Source: Phycisphaerales bacterium (lineage in GTDB: Bacteria; Planctomycetota; Phycisphaerae; Phycisphaerales; UBA1924). From it: 64,000 nt of DNA. This document shows, piece after piece, positions 1 through 8,292 of this stretch (position 1 is the stretch's first letter; every line of letters begins with the position of its first letter). The position numbers were made by a program, and so were the translations under genes. Below the pieces are notes generated by a model. It saw nothing but the letters and a program-made list of their open reading frames with translations, had not been told where the DNA came from and searched no databases. The DNA is taken from NCBI GenBank assembly GCA_035627955.1, contig DASPKU010000019.1:186001-250000 (forward strand). The letters are read 5' to 3'.

Positions 1-900
1 CTCGCCCGCATCGTCGAGCAGACGCGCAAGGTCGCGCCCGCGGTGCTGATCATCGACTCCATCCAGATGATCTATAACCCCACGCTCCCCGCCGGCCCCG
101 GCAGCGTGACGCAGCTGCGCCGCTGCTGCTCGGAGCTGGTGTACCTCGCCAAGCTCAGCGGCATCGCCGTGGTGCTCGTCGGGCACGTCACCAAGGATGG
201 CCAGCTCGCGGGGCCACGGTTGCTCGAGCACCTGGTTGACGCCGTGCTCTCCTTTGACGGCGACCGCCACCACAGCCACCGCATCGTGCGGGCGGTCAAG
301 AACCGCTTCGGCGCCACCTTGGAGCTGGGCCTCTTCGAGATGACCGGCAGCGGCCTGCGCGAGGTGCCCGAGGGCGGGCACGTGTCCGCCATGGCCAACG
401 CCGAGCCCCGCCCGGGCTCCGCGGTGTGCCCCGTGATTACCGGCACCCGCTGCCTCATGGTCGAGGTGCAGGCCCTCACCGCGACCGGCTTCCTGGGCGC
501 CGCCAAGCGCAAGTCCTCGGGCCTGGACGGCAACCGCCTCGCGATGCTCATCGCCGTGCTCGAGCAGCACGCGGGCCTCCGGCTGGCGGACCGCGACGTG
601 TTCGCCAGCAGCGTGGGCGGCGTCAAGGTTGTGGAACCCGCGAGCGACCTGGCCGTGCTGCTGGCGATCGCCGGCGCCCACTACCGCCGTTCGCTCCCCG
701 GCGCCACCGCGGCGGTTGGGGAGGTGGGCCTGGGCGGGGAGATCCGGGCAGTCACCCAGCTCGAGCAGCGCATCCGCGAAGCGGCGCGCCTCGGGTACAA
801 GCAGCTACTGGTCCCCGCGGGGGTGAAAGTGCCAAAGGTCGCCGGAATCGAGCTGGTGGCGGTGAAGAACGTCGACGATGCCATTCAACAGCTCGCGTGA
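1..900 (+). CDS. radA: DNA repair protein RadA, 3' part (5' end outside window)
   Basis: The reading frame is open from the first base, so the gene starts upstream; the Met encoded at 43 is not supported as the true start. The visible part begins inside the RecA-like ATPase core, with a Walker B-like LIIDSIQ stretch, the GSVTQLR segment, GHVTKDG and the RadA signature KNRFG. It continues into the C-terminal Lon-protease-like domain (from about base 430, VQALTATG to the end). RadA is a cytosolic ATPase that helps process recombination intermediates and branch migration. The zinc finger and Walker A must lie upstream of the window. The family assignment is firm from KNRFG and the domain order. 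The downstream gene is on the opposite strand, so radA ends its transcription unit here. Confidence 0.95.
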   Translation, partial: LARIVEQTRKVAPAVLIIDSIQMIYNPTLPAGPGSVTQLRRCCSELVYLAKLSGIAVVLVGHVTKDGQLAGPRLLEHLVDAVLSFDGDRHHSHRIVRAVKNRFGATLELGLFEMTGSGLREVPEGGHVSAMANAEPRPGSAVCPVITGTRCLMVEVQALTATGFLGAAKRKSSGLDGNRLAMLIAVLEQHAGLRLADRDVFASSVGGVKVVEPASDLAVLLAIAGAHYRRSLPGATAAVGEVGLGGEIRAVTQLEQRIREAARLGYKQLLVPAGVKVPKVAGIELVAVKNVDDAIQQLA

Positions 901-910
901 AACCTGTGAC

Positions 911-994
911 GTTCGTAACGAGCCCGGAATGCAGTGACGGGTCCCGCCGAAGCCGCGTCTGGTCCACTCACTTCGTTCGGGGCTCGTCCCGAAC
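911..994. repeat. Dispersed imperfect palindrome, copy 1
   Basis: The left arm (911-943, GTTCGTAACGAGCCCGGAA and on) pairs with the right arm (966-994) to give a long imperfect hairpin. It lies between the convergent ends of radA and the thioesterase gene. The same arms recur at 10131-10230. The position suggests a bidirectional terminator or a REP-like element. Confidence 0.6.
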
Positions 995-1003
995 GGCCGC
1001 TGA

Positions 1004-1465
1004 TCACCCGGTCACCAGCCACTCCGGCAGCACCCGCACCCTGCCTTCACCGTCCACGCACGCCAGTGTCGTGCTCGCTGCGCCCGCCAGCTCCTCGCAG
1101 GCCTGCCCGCCGCGCTCGACCACGACCACCTCGTATTCGTGCTCGACCTTCACCTTGCTCCCACCCTTCCAGTACGTGCGGACCTCCACAAGGTCGTCGT
1201 AGCGAACAGGGCGGCGGTAGCGGACGTCGAGCCTGACCACGACCAGGAACGTGCCGGCCTTCTCAAGGTCCGCGTACGACACGCCGCAGTCGCGGAGCAG
1301 CTCGGTCCGCCCGATCTCCAGCCACGCCACGTACGACGAGTGGTGGGCGACGCCCATCGGGTCGCACTCGCAGTACCGGACCCGCAGCCGGTGGGCGGCG
1401 TCGCGGAGAATGCGCGTGGGCGTCAGGGCGTTGTCGTTCGGGCGGGTGTCTGGCGCGTTCCTCAT
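1004..1465 (-). CDS. Acyl-CoA thioesterase, 4HBT/YbgC-like hotdog protein
   Basis: A 153-aa protein of the single-hotdog 4-hydroxybenzoyl-CoA thioesterase family. The family signature is visible at residues 31-50: YCECDPMGVAHHSSYVAWLE, where D35 is the expected catalytic Asp and the following small/His residues lie at the active-site helix. The remainder has the alternating beta pattern of the hotdog fold (VVRLDVRYRRPVRYDDLVEV). Family members hydrolyse short or medium acyl-CoA thioesters in the cytosol; the substrate cannot be read from sequence. The length is normal for the family. It is convergent with radA and divergent from the sigma factor gene, with 126 bp between the two starts. The start ATG at 1465 is the only convincing one. 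Confidence 0.85.
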   Translation of the reverse strand: MRNAPDTRPNDNALTPTRILRDAAHRLRVRYCECDPMGVAHHSSYVAWLEIGRTELLRDCGVSYADLEKAGTFLVVVRLDVRYRRPVRYDDLVEVRTYWKGGSKVKVEHEYEVVVVERGGQACEELAGAASTTLACVDGEGRVRVLPEWLVTG

Positions 1466-1576
1466 GGCGGCATTCTTGCGGGCGTGGCCGGGCCTTGCTG
1501 CCCCCGCAAGCCTGCCTCTCGCGAGACATCCACCTCCAAGTCAGAGACTCCAGCGCCCTTCCGCTCCGATATCCCC

Positions 1577-1592
1577 TAAACTCCGGGCACCG
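1577..1592 (+). promoter_or_regulatory. Putative -10 box of a leaderless transcript (sigma factor gene)
   Basis: TAAACT at 1577-1582 fits a bacterial -10 element and ends 9 nt before the GTG at 1592. Transcription would begin at or within a few bases of the start codon, and no Shine-Dalgarno sequence lies between. The same spacing occurs before livH and the gene at 20744. No clear -35 element is seen. Confidence 0.35.
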
Positions 1593-2200
1593 TGGACCCC
1601 CTCCTCTCCCGCGCTCTCGAGGGCGATCAGAAGGCTCTCGCCGACGTCCTCACCCGAGACGGCGTGTTCGCACGGCGCGCCCTCCACGACGCCATCCCCG
1701 CCAAGTACCAGTCCCTTCTCTCCCTGGACGACGTCATGCAGCAGGCCTACGCCGAGGCCGTGGTCGCCCTTCCGCGCTTCGAGGACCGCGGCCAGGGCTC
1801 CTTTGCCGCGTGGCTCACCCAACTCGCCCGCTGCACCCTCCTGGACGCCGTGCGCATGCTGGACGCGGACAAACGCGGCGGCGGGCGCGTCCGCGTCGAG
1901 GTACACTCGCGCGAGAACTCCTGCGCCAACCTGTTCGACATGCTCTCGCAGACCTTCGCCACCCCCAGCCGGCACGCGGCCCGGCACGAAGCTGTCAACG
2001 CCGTGCTTGCCGCCATCGATCAGCTCCCCGATGCCCAGCGTCAGGTCGTCGAGATGTACGACCTCCAGGGCAAGCCGGCGTCAGAGGTCGCCGCCGCGCT
2101 CAACCGCAGCGAAGGCGCCGTCTACCTCCTCCGCGTCCGCGCCCACCGGCGGCTGGCGGAGACCATGGGGGCACCCGCGAACTACCTCACCCGCCAGTAG
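1592..2200 (+). CDS. ECF-like RNA polymerase sigma factor
   Basis: A 202-aa sigma-70 family protein with two recognisable domains. Region 2 spans about residues 10-90 (SLDDVMQQAYAEAV, then GSFAAWLTQLARCTLLDAVR). Region 4 spans about 125-190 (LPDAQRQVVEMYDLQG, SEVAAALNRSEGAVYLLRVRAHRRL), with the helix-turn-helix in the last part. Regions 1 and 3 are lacking, as in ECF sigma factors. It would direct RNA polymerase to a specific promoter set in the cytosol. No anti-sigma gene adjoins it; the downstream neighbour is convergent. The GTG start at 1592 is chosen because homology begins almost at once and a -10-like box lies just upstream. Target genes are unknown. Confidence 0.85.
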   Translation: MDPLLSRALEGDQKALADVLTRDGVFARRALHDAIPAKYQSLLSLDDVMQQAYAEAVVALPRFEDRGQGSFAAWLTQLARCTLLDAVRMLDADKRGGGRVRVEVHSRENSCANLFDMLSQTFATPSRHAARHEAVNAVLAAIDQLPDAQRQVVEMYDLQGKPASEVAAALNRSEGAVYLLRVRAHRRLAETMGAPANYLTRQ

Positions 2201-2262
2201 CGCGGCAGAATGCCAGCGTGATGTCCTCATCTCGGCGCTCCCTCACCGCGGGCAAAAACAAA

Positions 2263-2290
2263 GCCACCGAGATGTAGACATCTCGGTGGC
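2263..2290. terminator. Perfect hairpin between convergent genes, shared sequence family
   Basis: Arms GCCACCGAGATG and CATCTCGGTGGC (12 bp, perfect) with a tetranucleotide loop. It lies between the sigma factor stop and the stop of the opposite-strand secreted protein, so it could terminate both. A second GC hairpin (GGCCGCG aag CGCGGCC) follows at about 2305-2322. A near-identical CACCGAGATG/CATCTCGGTG hairpin occurs at 8227-8250. No strong T-tract is seen. Confidence 0.5.
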
Positions 2291-2354
2291 ACGGTCGGGG
2301 TGAGCACGGCCGCGAAGCGCGGCCGTATCGCTCGCTACGGTCGCGGTTCTTACC

Positions 2355-5300
2355 TCAGCAGGCGCCGCCGCCCAGGACGCGGAAGAAGGCTTCGATATCC
2401 TGGTCGGTGCCGATGTCGCCGTCGTGGTTGAAGTCGGCGTCGCCGCACTCCTTGCAGCAGTGGCCGCCCAGGCAGGCGAAGAAGGCCTCGATGTCAGCGT
2501 CGGTGCCGACGTCCTCGTCGCCGTTAAAGTCGGCGGAGCAGTAAACGGTGGCCTCTTCAGCGGGGTTGCCGCCGCCCATGAGCGGGGCGGGCGTGGTGAT
2601 GAGGGCGGTCGTGGAGTACTCCGCTCCTGTCAGGGCGGCGCTGCCGGCGATGCCCCTGGTGGTGAGGTCGTGCTCCATGGCGAAGGAGCCCGCGGTGGCG
2701 CCGCCGGTGCTGGTGGGCGTGAAGCGGAGGAGGTCCTCGTCGGCCCCGCTCACGCCGGTCACCGCGAAGTTCCCGGTGGTCGAGAGCACCATGCCGCCCG
2801 CGGGACGCACGGCCATGGCGTCGAGGTTCTCCGCGTTGCCCGAAAGGGCGACGTCGCTGCCGTCCACGTACAGGGCGAAGGTGCCGGCGGTGTTGGCGCC
2901 GGTCGCTGTGGGGGTGAAGATGATGAGGTCCTCGCCCGCGCCCGAGACGTTGCCGCTGGCGTTGGCGGTGAAGGAGCCCGAGCAGGAGACGATCACCTGG
3001 CCGTTGCTCGCGATCTCGATGGCGTCCACGTCCTCGTTGTTGGTGGTGAGGCCGACGTCGCTGGCGTCAAAGAAGAACTGGAAGGTGCCGGAGGTGGTCG
3101 CGCCCAGCGAGGTGGGCGTGAACTTCACGATATCCGAGTCATCGAGGGTGGTGCCGCTGGGGCCGCCGGTCATGCCGGGAATGGTGGCCGCGTCGGTGAA
3201 AGAGAGCAGCAGCTCGCCTGTCGAGAGCTGGGCCAGGCCGTCGATGGTGAGGGCGGAGAGGCCCACATCGCTGCCGTCAAAGACCATGGACCAGGTGTTG
3301 GAGCCGGGGTTGTATGCGACGACGTCCTCATCGGCGACGGTGCCTACGCCGGGCACGGCGGTGCTGCCGCCGAAGGTCATAAGCACGACCTCGGCCGCGG
3401 GCGGCGGGGCGGTGGCGATGGCAACGTTGAGCGTGCCCGTGCCGGAAGCGCCGCTGCGCCCGCCGACGCGGACCGTGTAGTTGCGGCCCGCGGTGACGGG
3501 GATGGAGATCGAGGATTGGAGCCCGTTCCCGCCGGGGCAGGCGGCGTCGTCGTTGCAGGAGAGCAGGCGCGCCTCGAAGTTGTCGCAGCCGCCGTTGTCG
3601 TACACCGCGATGAAGGTGTCGAAGGTGGCCCCGCAGGTGGAGAAGGTCGCGGTGCCGGTCTGCTGCGCGGGGAGGTTGAACCAGACGTCGTTCTCGATCA
3701 GGCCGCAGGCGTGCGAAGGACCGTCGGTGAAGGAGCCGCGGGTGTCGAAGGTGGTGGCGCCGGTGCCGATGCCCGCGCGGTTGGCGCACGCATCGTTGAA
3801 GGGCACGGGCGGCAGGCCGCCGCCGGAGGCCTTGACGGTGAAGGTGCCGGTGGCGTTGTTGTAGCCGGTGACGCGGATGAGGTAGCGCTGCCCGCCTGTC
3901 ATGGGCACGGTGATGGTGGAGGTGAGGCCGGTGCAGCCGGTGGTGTCGTCGTTGCACGCCAGCTGCGAGCCGCCGCACGCGGAGTAGGCCGCGAGCACGG
4001 TGTCGTACGCGGCGGTGCCGCAGGTGGTGATGGTGACGGTGGCGGAGACGTCGGGCGTGTAGGCGTACCAGACGTCGGGGCTCGTGGTGCTGCTGCCGCA
4101 GTTGCTGGTGCCATCATTGGTGCTGCCCACGGTGGTGCCGCTCATGGGGACGCCGTCGGTGAGGGTGATGGCGTTGGCGCACAGGTCGTTGGCGGGGCCG
4201 GCGGGGGCGCAGCTGGGGCCGCTGATGGTGAGCGTGCCGGCGCCCATCGCGCCGGTGTTGCTGCCAACGCGGATGAGGTACTCGCCGCCGCTGGTGACCG
4301 AGAGCGTGACCGAAGACTGCTGGCCGCAGGAATCGTCGTTGCAGGCGATCGCGCCGGGCGCGCCGGGGCAGGCGTTATAAACGCCGACGGCGGAGTCAAA
4401 GCCGCTGCCGCAGGTGGCGAAGGTGGCCGTGCCGCTGCATGGCGCGGTGTAGCGGAACCACACGTCGTTGCCCAGGGTGCCGCAGGATTCAGCGGGGCCG
4501 TCGGTTGTGGCGTGGGTGGTGAAGAAGCTGGTACTGCCGCTGCCCACGGCGGTGGCGTTGGCGCAGGCATCGTTGGCGGGGGGCGTGGGCGGGGGCGGGG
4601 TGCCGCCCGCGGGCACGGTGACGTTGGCGGTGGCGACGGTGGGGATGCCGGGCTTGAAGAGGGCGAGCGTGGCGGCGCCCGCGGCGGGGGCGCTGGGGGC
4701 CTGGTCGCAGTCGAAGCGGAAGTTGTAGATGGTGTCCCAGCGGAGGGCGTTGGCGTTCGGATTGTCCATGTGGAACTGCGTGGACCACTGGATGTGGCTG
4801 GACTGGATGTTGATGGTCCAGTCCGTGCCGCTGTAGGGCTCGCCGGAGTGGTAATCGATGTCCTTGAAGGCGGCGTTGGTCACCGTCGCGCCCTCGGGCA
4901 GCGGGATGCTGAAGGACTGGCCGCTGCGGTCGGAGTTGAGGTTCTGCACGGCGTACTCGTAGCGCCAGGTGCCGTTGCCGTTGTCGGTGACCTTGCTGGC
5001 GACGACGTAGCGCCCGTCGTTCTCGACGTCCACGTTGGTGATGGTGACGGACGGGTCGTTGTCCTGCCACGCCTGCAGCGCGGGCTTGGTGCGTTGAGTG
5101 GTGTCGGCAAGGGACATGGCGTAGTTGGGGGCCGCTGAGAAGGTCACGCGCCGGTAGGACTGGTTGTTGTTGTCGTTGCCGCGGGCGGCGTCCTCGGGCT
5201 GGATGTACGAGCTGCTCACGAAGTAGAGGGCGCCGGGCAGGGCGAGGTCGGTGTCGGCGGCGTGCAGGCGCTTGAAGAGCACGGCGTCGGTGCTGGTGCC

Positions 5301-5783
5301 GTTGTTGTTCCAGGGGTAGGGGAACGCGCCGGTGGCGGCATTGACTTCGCTCTTGGGCCCCAGGCCCGACTGCGTGCCGTTGAGGCTTGAGGAGTACGGG
5401 TCGGAGCAGCCGGGGAAGAGGGCATCGCAGCTGCCGCCCGGCGTGCACGTCTGGCACACGTTGCCCTGCAGGGCGCAGAAGCCGTGCTTGAGCCACGCCT
5501 GGCCGATCTGCTCGAAGCGGCCATTGTGCAGGCGGTAGAGGTTCTGGCTGATGACGGGGTGGACGTTGCCGCCGGGGCCGTTGTGGTCCTCCCACGTGAG
5601 CGGCTCGTTGCCCAGGTTGCAGGAAATGGTGCCAACTGCGTAGGCGTGGCGGCCGTTGCTGCCGCCGTAGTTGGAGACCTGGTAGAGGTCGCCGACGATG
5701 ACGTCGGGGCCGTTCTGGGCGAGGGCGGGGGCGGCGCAGGCGAGGATGGCGAGCACCGCGGCGGAGGAGAGGCGGATCTTCAT
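2355..5783 (-). CDS. Large secreted protein with PPC-like repeats and duplicated Asp-rich C-terminal tag
   Basis: The ATG at 5783 is chosen because a clear signal peptide starts there (MKIRLSSAAVLAILACAAPALAQ region), giving 1142 aa; the longer frame adds 33 non-signal residues. The first 360 residues or so are Cys-containing with no family I recognise. Then come three repeats of about 120 residues, each starting near DACANA or DLCANA and holding DVWF/DVWYAY, CNDD and RYLIRV-like motifs. These resemble bacterial pre-peptidase C-terminal (PPC) beta-sandwich domains. A fourth region of about 250 residues carries DEDVV/DEDLLRF-type repeats. The C-terminus has two tandem 25-residue Asp-rich motifs (DFNGDEDVGTDADIEAFF type) and ends exactly in GGGAC. 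It is likely exported and cell-surface or extracellular, with function unknown. Neighbouring minus-strand genes carry the same tag. Confidence 0.75.
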   Translation of the reverse strand: MKIRLSSAAVLAILACAAPALAQNGPDVIVGDLYQVSNYGGSNGRHAYAVGTISCNLGNEPLTWEDHNGPGGNVHPVISQNLYRLHNGRFEQIGQAWLKHGFCALQGNVCQTCTPGGSCDALFPGCSDPYSSSLNGTQSGLGPKSEVNAATGAFPYPWNNNGTSTDAVLFKRLHAADTDLALPGALYFVSSSYIQPEDAARGNDNNNQSYRRVTFSAAPNYAMSLADTTQRTKPALQAWQDNDPSVTITNVDVENDGRYVVASKVTDNGNGTWRYEYAVQNLNSDRSGQSFSIPLPEGATVTNAAFKDIDYHSGEPYSGTDWTINIQSSHIQWSTQFHMDNPNANALRWDTIYNFRFDCDQAPSAPAAGAATLALFKPGIPTVATANVTVPAGGTPPPPTPPANDACANATAVGSGSTSFFTTHATTDGPAESCGTLGNDVWFRYTAPCSGTATFATCGSGFDSAVGVYNACPGAPGAIACNDDSCGQQSSVTLSVTSGGEYLIRVGSNTGAMGAGTLTISGPSCAPAGPANDLCANAITLTDGVPMSGTTVGSTNDGTSNCGSSTTSPDVWYAYTPDVSATVTITTCGTAAYDTVLAAYSACGGSQLACNDDTTGCTGLTSTITVPMTGGQRYLIRVTGYNNATGTFTVKASGGGLPPVPFNDACANRAGIGTGATTFDTRGSFTDGPSHACGLIENDVWFNLPAQQTGTATFSTCGATFDTFIAVYDNGGCDNFEARLLSCNDDAACPGGNGLQSSISIPVTAGRNYTVRVGGRSGASGTGTLNVAIATAPPPAAEVVLMTFGGSTAVPGVGTVADEDVVAYNPGSNTWSMVFDGSDVGLSALTIDGLAQLSTGELLLSFTDAATIPGMTGGPSGTTLDDSDIVKFTPTSLGATTSGTFQFFFDASDVGLTTNNEDVDAIEIASNGQVIVSCSGSFTANASGNVSGAGEDLIIFTPTATGANTAGTFALYVDGSDVALSGNAENLDAMAVRPAGGMVLSTTGNFAVTGVSGADEDLLRFTPTSTGGATAGSFAMEHDLTTRGIAGSAALTGAEYSTTALITTPAPLMGGGNPAEEATVYCSADFNGDEDVGTDADIEAFFACLGGHCCKECGDADFNHDGDIGTDQDIEAFFRVLGGGAC

Positions 5784-5924
5784 CGTTTGGGACCCCACGA
5801 GAGTAATGAGCCGAGGTCGGAATGGCGCGCAGCGTACCGAGGGTGTCAATGCCCCGGCCCGTACAGACGGTGTGATCGGCACAACTCGTCGAGTGGTTGA
5901 GGTCGCCGCTGCGAGTTTTGGGCT

Positions 5925-8189
5925 TCAGCAGGCGGCGCCCCCGAGGACGCGGAAGAAGGCCTCGATGTCGGCGTCGGTGCCGGCGTCGCCGTCATCGTTG
6001 AAGTCAGAGCCAAGGAAGAAGCAGGTGGGGCAGCAGGAGCCGCCGAGGCAGGCGAAGAACGCTTCGATGTCCTGGTCGGTGCCGAAGTCACCGTCGCCGT
6101 TGAAGTCCTGCGTGCCGCAGACGGGGCCGCAGGCGTGGTGGATGGTGGCGGTGGCGGGCGGGTAGCCCGAGAGCACGAGCAGGTCGTCGGCGCGGGGCAG
6201 GGCGTCGACGGCGGTGGTCCAGAGGGGGAAGGCGCTGGCGGGCAGGTCGGTCCAGGCCTGGCCGTCCCAGACGCGGGCGACGAGGCCGGTGAGGTCGGAG
6301 CGGCCGAAGGCGAAGAGGCGGTGGTCGTGCACGGCGAGGGTGTCGACGGTGCCGGGGAAGCCTTCGCCGAGGGACTGCCAGGTCTCGCCGTCCCAGCGGG
6401 CGATGCGGTTGAGGGGCGTGAGGCCCGAGGCGCTGAAGGAGCCCGCGGCGATGAGTTGGCCGCGGTAGAGGGCGAGGGCGTTAGCGGCCGTGTCGAAGCC
6501 GAGGCCGAGGGTCTGCCAGGATGTGCCGTCCCAGGCCTGCACGGCGCCGGGAAAGGCGCCGGCGGCGATGAGGCGGTCCTCGTGCAGCTTGAGGTCGTTG
6601 ACGGGGCCGTTGAGGCCGCCGGCGAGGGGAAGCCAGTTGGCGCCGTCCCAGCGGACGATGGAGCGGCGGTCGGGCGGCGGAGAGCCGTACTGAAAGTTGC
6701 CGCTGGCGATGAGCTGGCCGTTGTAGAACGCGAGGGCGTTGACCTGCTCGTTGCCGTAGTAAGGGCCGGTGCCGAAGGCGGTCCAGGCCGAGCCGTTCCA
6801 GCGGCGGACGGGGAGGCCTGTGGTATCGCGGCTCCTGTTGACGCCGCCGATGTAGAGCTCGCCGTTGTGCACGAGGGAGCAGACGGGCGGGATGTCGATG
6901 GCGGCGCCGGGCGCGAAGGGGGCCCAGGCGTGCGGAGTGTCACCGGTGATGGTGGCGAGGCCCTGGAGGTGCACGCCGCTGCGGGCGGTGAACTGGCCGC
7001 CGACGAGGGTGGCGCCGTTGAAGGTGCAGGCCATGTTCACGGGGCCGTCGGGGCCGGCGGTGACGCCGGAGAGGTGAGCGCCGTCGTGGGCGGCGATTCC
7101 GGGGCGACTGCCGAAGACGTTGTAGTAGCCAGAGCCGAAGATGAGCTTGCCCTGGAACTCGGCGAGGCTGTAGACAGTGCCGTACCAGCCCCCGCCGAAG
7201 CACAGGCCTTCGTAATCGAGCATCTGCCAGCCGTCCGCGGCTTTGCGGGCCATGCCATTGGTCTCAAGGCCGTTGGTATTACCCCAGAAGGCGCCGCCGG
7301 CGTAGAGAACGCCGTTCACGCTTCGGAGGGCGTGGACGTCGAGGCGGTCGTAGGACCAGAAGCCGTACTCGTAGTTCCAGGCTGTGCCGTTGTGGCGGAA
7401 GATGCTGCCCGAGGCGGTGCCGGCGTAGAGGTCGCCGTTGTGCATGGCCAGGGCGCGGACGCCGTCGCCGAAGGCCGGGTCGATGGTGTCGGGGTAAAAC
7501 ACATGCCCGGCGGAGGAGTACGCGAAGAGGGCGCGCGATGCGCCCACGCTGCCCCCGGGCGTGATCCCATAGGTGAAGTTGGTGCCGCCGATGAGGAGTC
7601 GGTCGCTCGTCGCCTGGAGGGTGTGGACTGCGCCGGAAGATCGGAGGGCGGTAACGCTGGCCCAGGTGGTGCCGTTCAGGCGTGCCAGGTGGCGAGCGCC
7701 CAGGGAGCTGGGCACGATGCCCGTCCCGCCGGCGTAGAGCTGGTCGTTCAACACGGCGAGCGCCTTGATGGGTACGTTGTTGAGGCCCGTTCCCAGCGGC
7801 TGCCATGTGTTGCTCGCAGCGTCGTAGCGGACGACGGGCGCGGGGGTGGGCGGGGCGGCGTTGATTGAGGGCGGCGCGGCGACGAGTTCGCCGTTGTGAA
7901 ATGCGAGGGCGGTCGCGTTCGCGAGGGGCGCGGGGAACGGCTGCCACTGCTGACCGTCCCAGGTCGCCATGCCCGCGGCGGCGACCGCGCCGGCCTGCGT
8001 GAAGTCACCGGAGACGACGAGCACGGGCGCTTGGGGGCCCGCGCCGTCGGGGTCCCACTGGAGCATGGCCGTGATCTTCGAGCCGTTGACGCCGGGGAGT
8101 GCGGCGGTGGTGGCGGAGATGTTGGGGGGGCACTGGGCGTGGGCGGCGCTGGTGAGGGCGAGGGCGGCGAACAGCAGGTGACGGTGCAT
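5925..8189 (-). CDS. Secreted propeller-like repeat protein with duplicated Asp-rich C-terminal tag
   Basis: A signal peptide (MHRHLLFAALALTSAAHA) fixes the start at 8189; upstream in-frame codons have shadow-frame composition. The mature part is a chain of about 40-50-residue units of the type W-D-G-x-x-W-x-x-L-G, then V-x-A-L, then GQLIAAGSF or GELYIGG. This is the pattern of Kelch-like or delta-60-like beta-propeller blades and would give two propellers or one superhelix. No catalytic motif is seen. The last 65 residues are two copies of the DFNGDGDFGTDQDIEAFF-type motif, the first ending in CC-x-x-C and the second ending the protein at GGAAC. The protein is 754 aa. It lies between two genes with the same tag, all on the minus strand, but 100-140 bp gaps and a hairpin suggest separate transcripts. 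Confidence 0.75.
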   Translation of the reverse strand: MHRHLLFAALALTSAAHAQCPPNISATTAALPGVNGSKITAMLQWDPDGAGPQAPVLVVSGDFTQAGAVAAAGMATWDGQQWQPFPAPLANATALAFHNGELVAAPPSINAAPPTPAPVVRYDAASNTWQPLGTGLNNVPIKALAVLNDQLYAGGTGIVPSSLGARHLARLNGTTWASVTALRSSGAVHTLQATSDRLLIGGTNFTYGITPGGSVGASRALFAYSSAGHVFYPDTIDPAFGDGVRALAMHNGDLYAGTASGSIFRHNGTAWNYEYGFWSYDRLDVHALRSVNGVLYAGGAFWGNTNGLETNGMARKAADGWQMLDYEGLCFGGGWYGTVYSLAEFQGKLIFGSGYYNVFGSRPGIAAHDGAHLSGVTAGPDGPVNMACTFNGATLVGGQFTARSGVHLQGLATITGDTPHAWAPFAPGAAIDIPPVCSLVHNGELYIGGVNRSRDTTGLPVRRWNGSAWTAFGTGPYYGNEQVNALAFYNGQLIASGNFQYGSPPPDRRSIVRWDGANWLPLAGGLNGPVNDLKLHEDRLIAAGAFPGAVQAWDGTSWQTLGLGFDTAANALALYRGQLIAAGSFSASGLTPLNRIARWDGETWQSLGEGFPGTVDTLAVHDHRLFAFGRSDLTGLVARVWDGQAWTDLPASAFPLWTTAVDALPRADDLLVLSGYPPATATIHHACGPVCGTQDFNGDGDFGTDQDIEAFFACLGGSCCPTCFFLGSDFNDDGDAGTDADIEAFFRVLGGAAC

Positions 8190-8226
8190 GGTGGGGCTCC
8201 GGTCCGTCCAGCCTAACGGGGGGGAG

Positions 8227-8250
8227 CACCGAGATGATGACATCTCGGTG
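8227..8250. terminator. Hairpin related to 2263-2290
   Basis: CACCGAGATG atga CATCTCGGTG, a perfect 10-bp stem. It lies just downstream of the stop of the minus-strand S8 protease gene (8293) and upstream of the start at 8189, so it probably ends the protease transcript. Its stem is the same as that of the hairpin after the tagged gene at 2355. Confidence 0.5.
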
Positions 8251-8292
8251 GCACGTGGGGCGACACCGGGCGGAAGCCCGGGGCCACGGCGG

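Noticed and set aside
2424-5138. 904-codon open frame on the plus strand opposite the PPC-repeat protein
   Set aside because: Gly/Ala/Val/Glu-rich shadow. The minus-strand frame has the signal peptide, repeated domains and C-terminal tag.
6135-7868. 577-codon open frame on the plus strand opposite the propeller-like protein
   Set aside because: Shadow of the repeated minus-strand codons with no start signal or motif.
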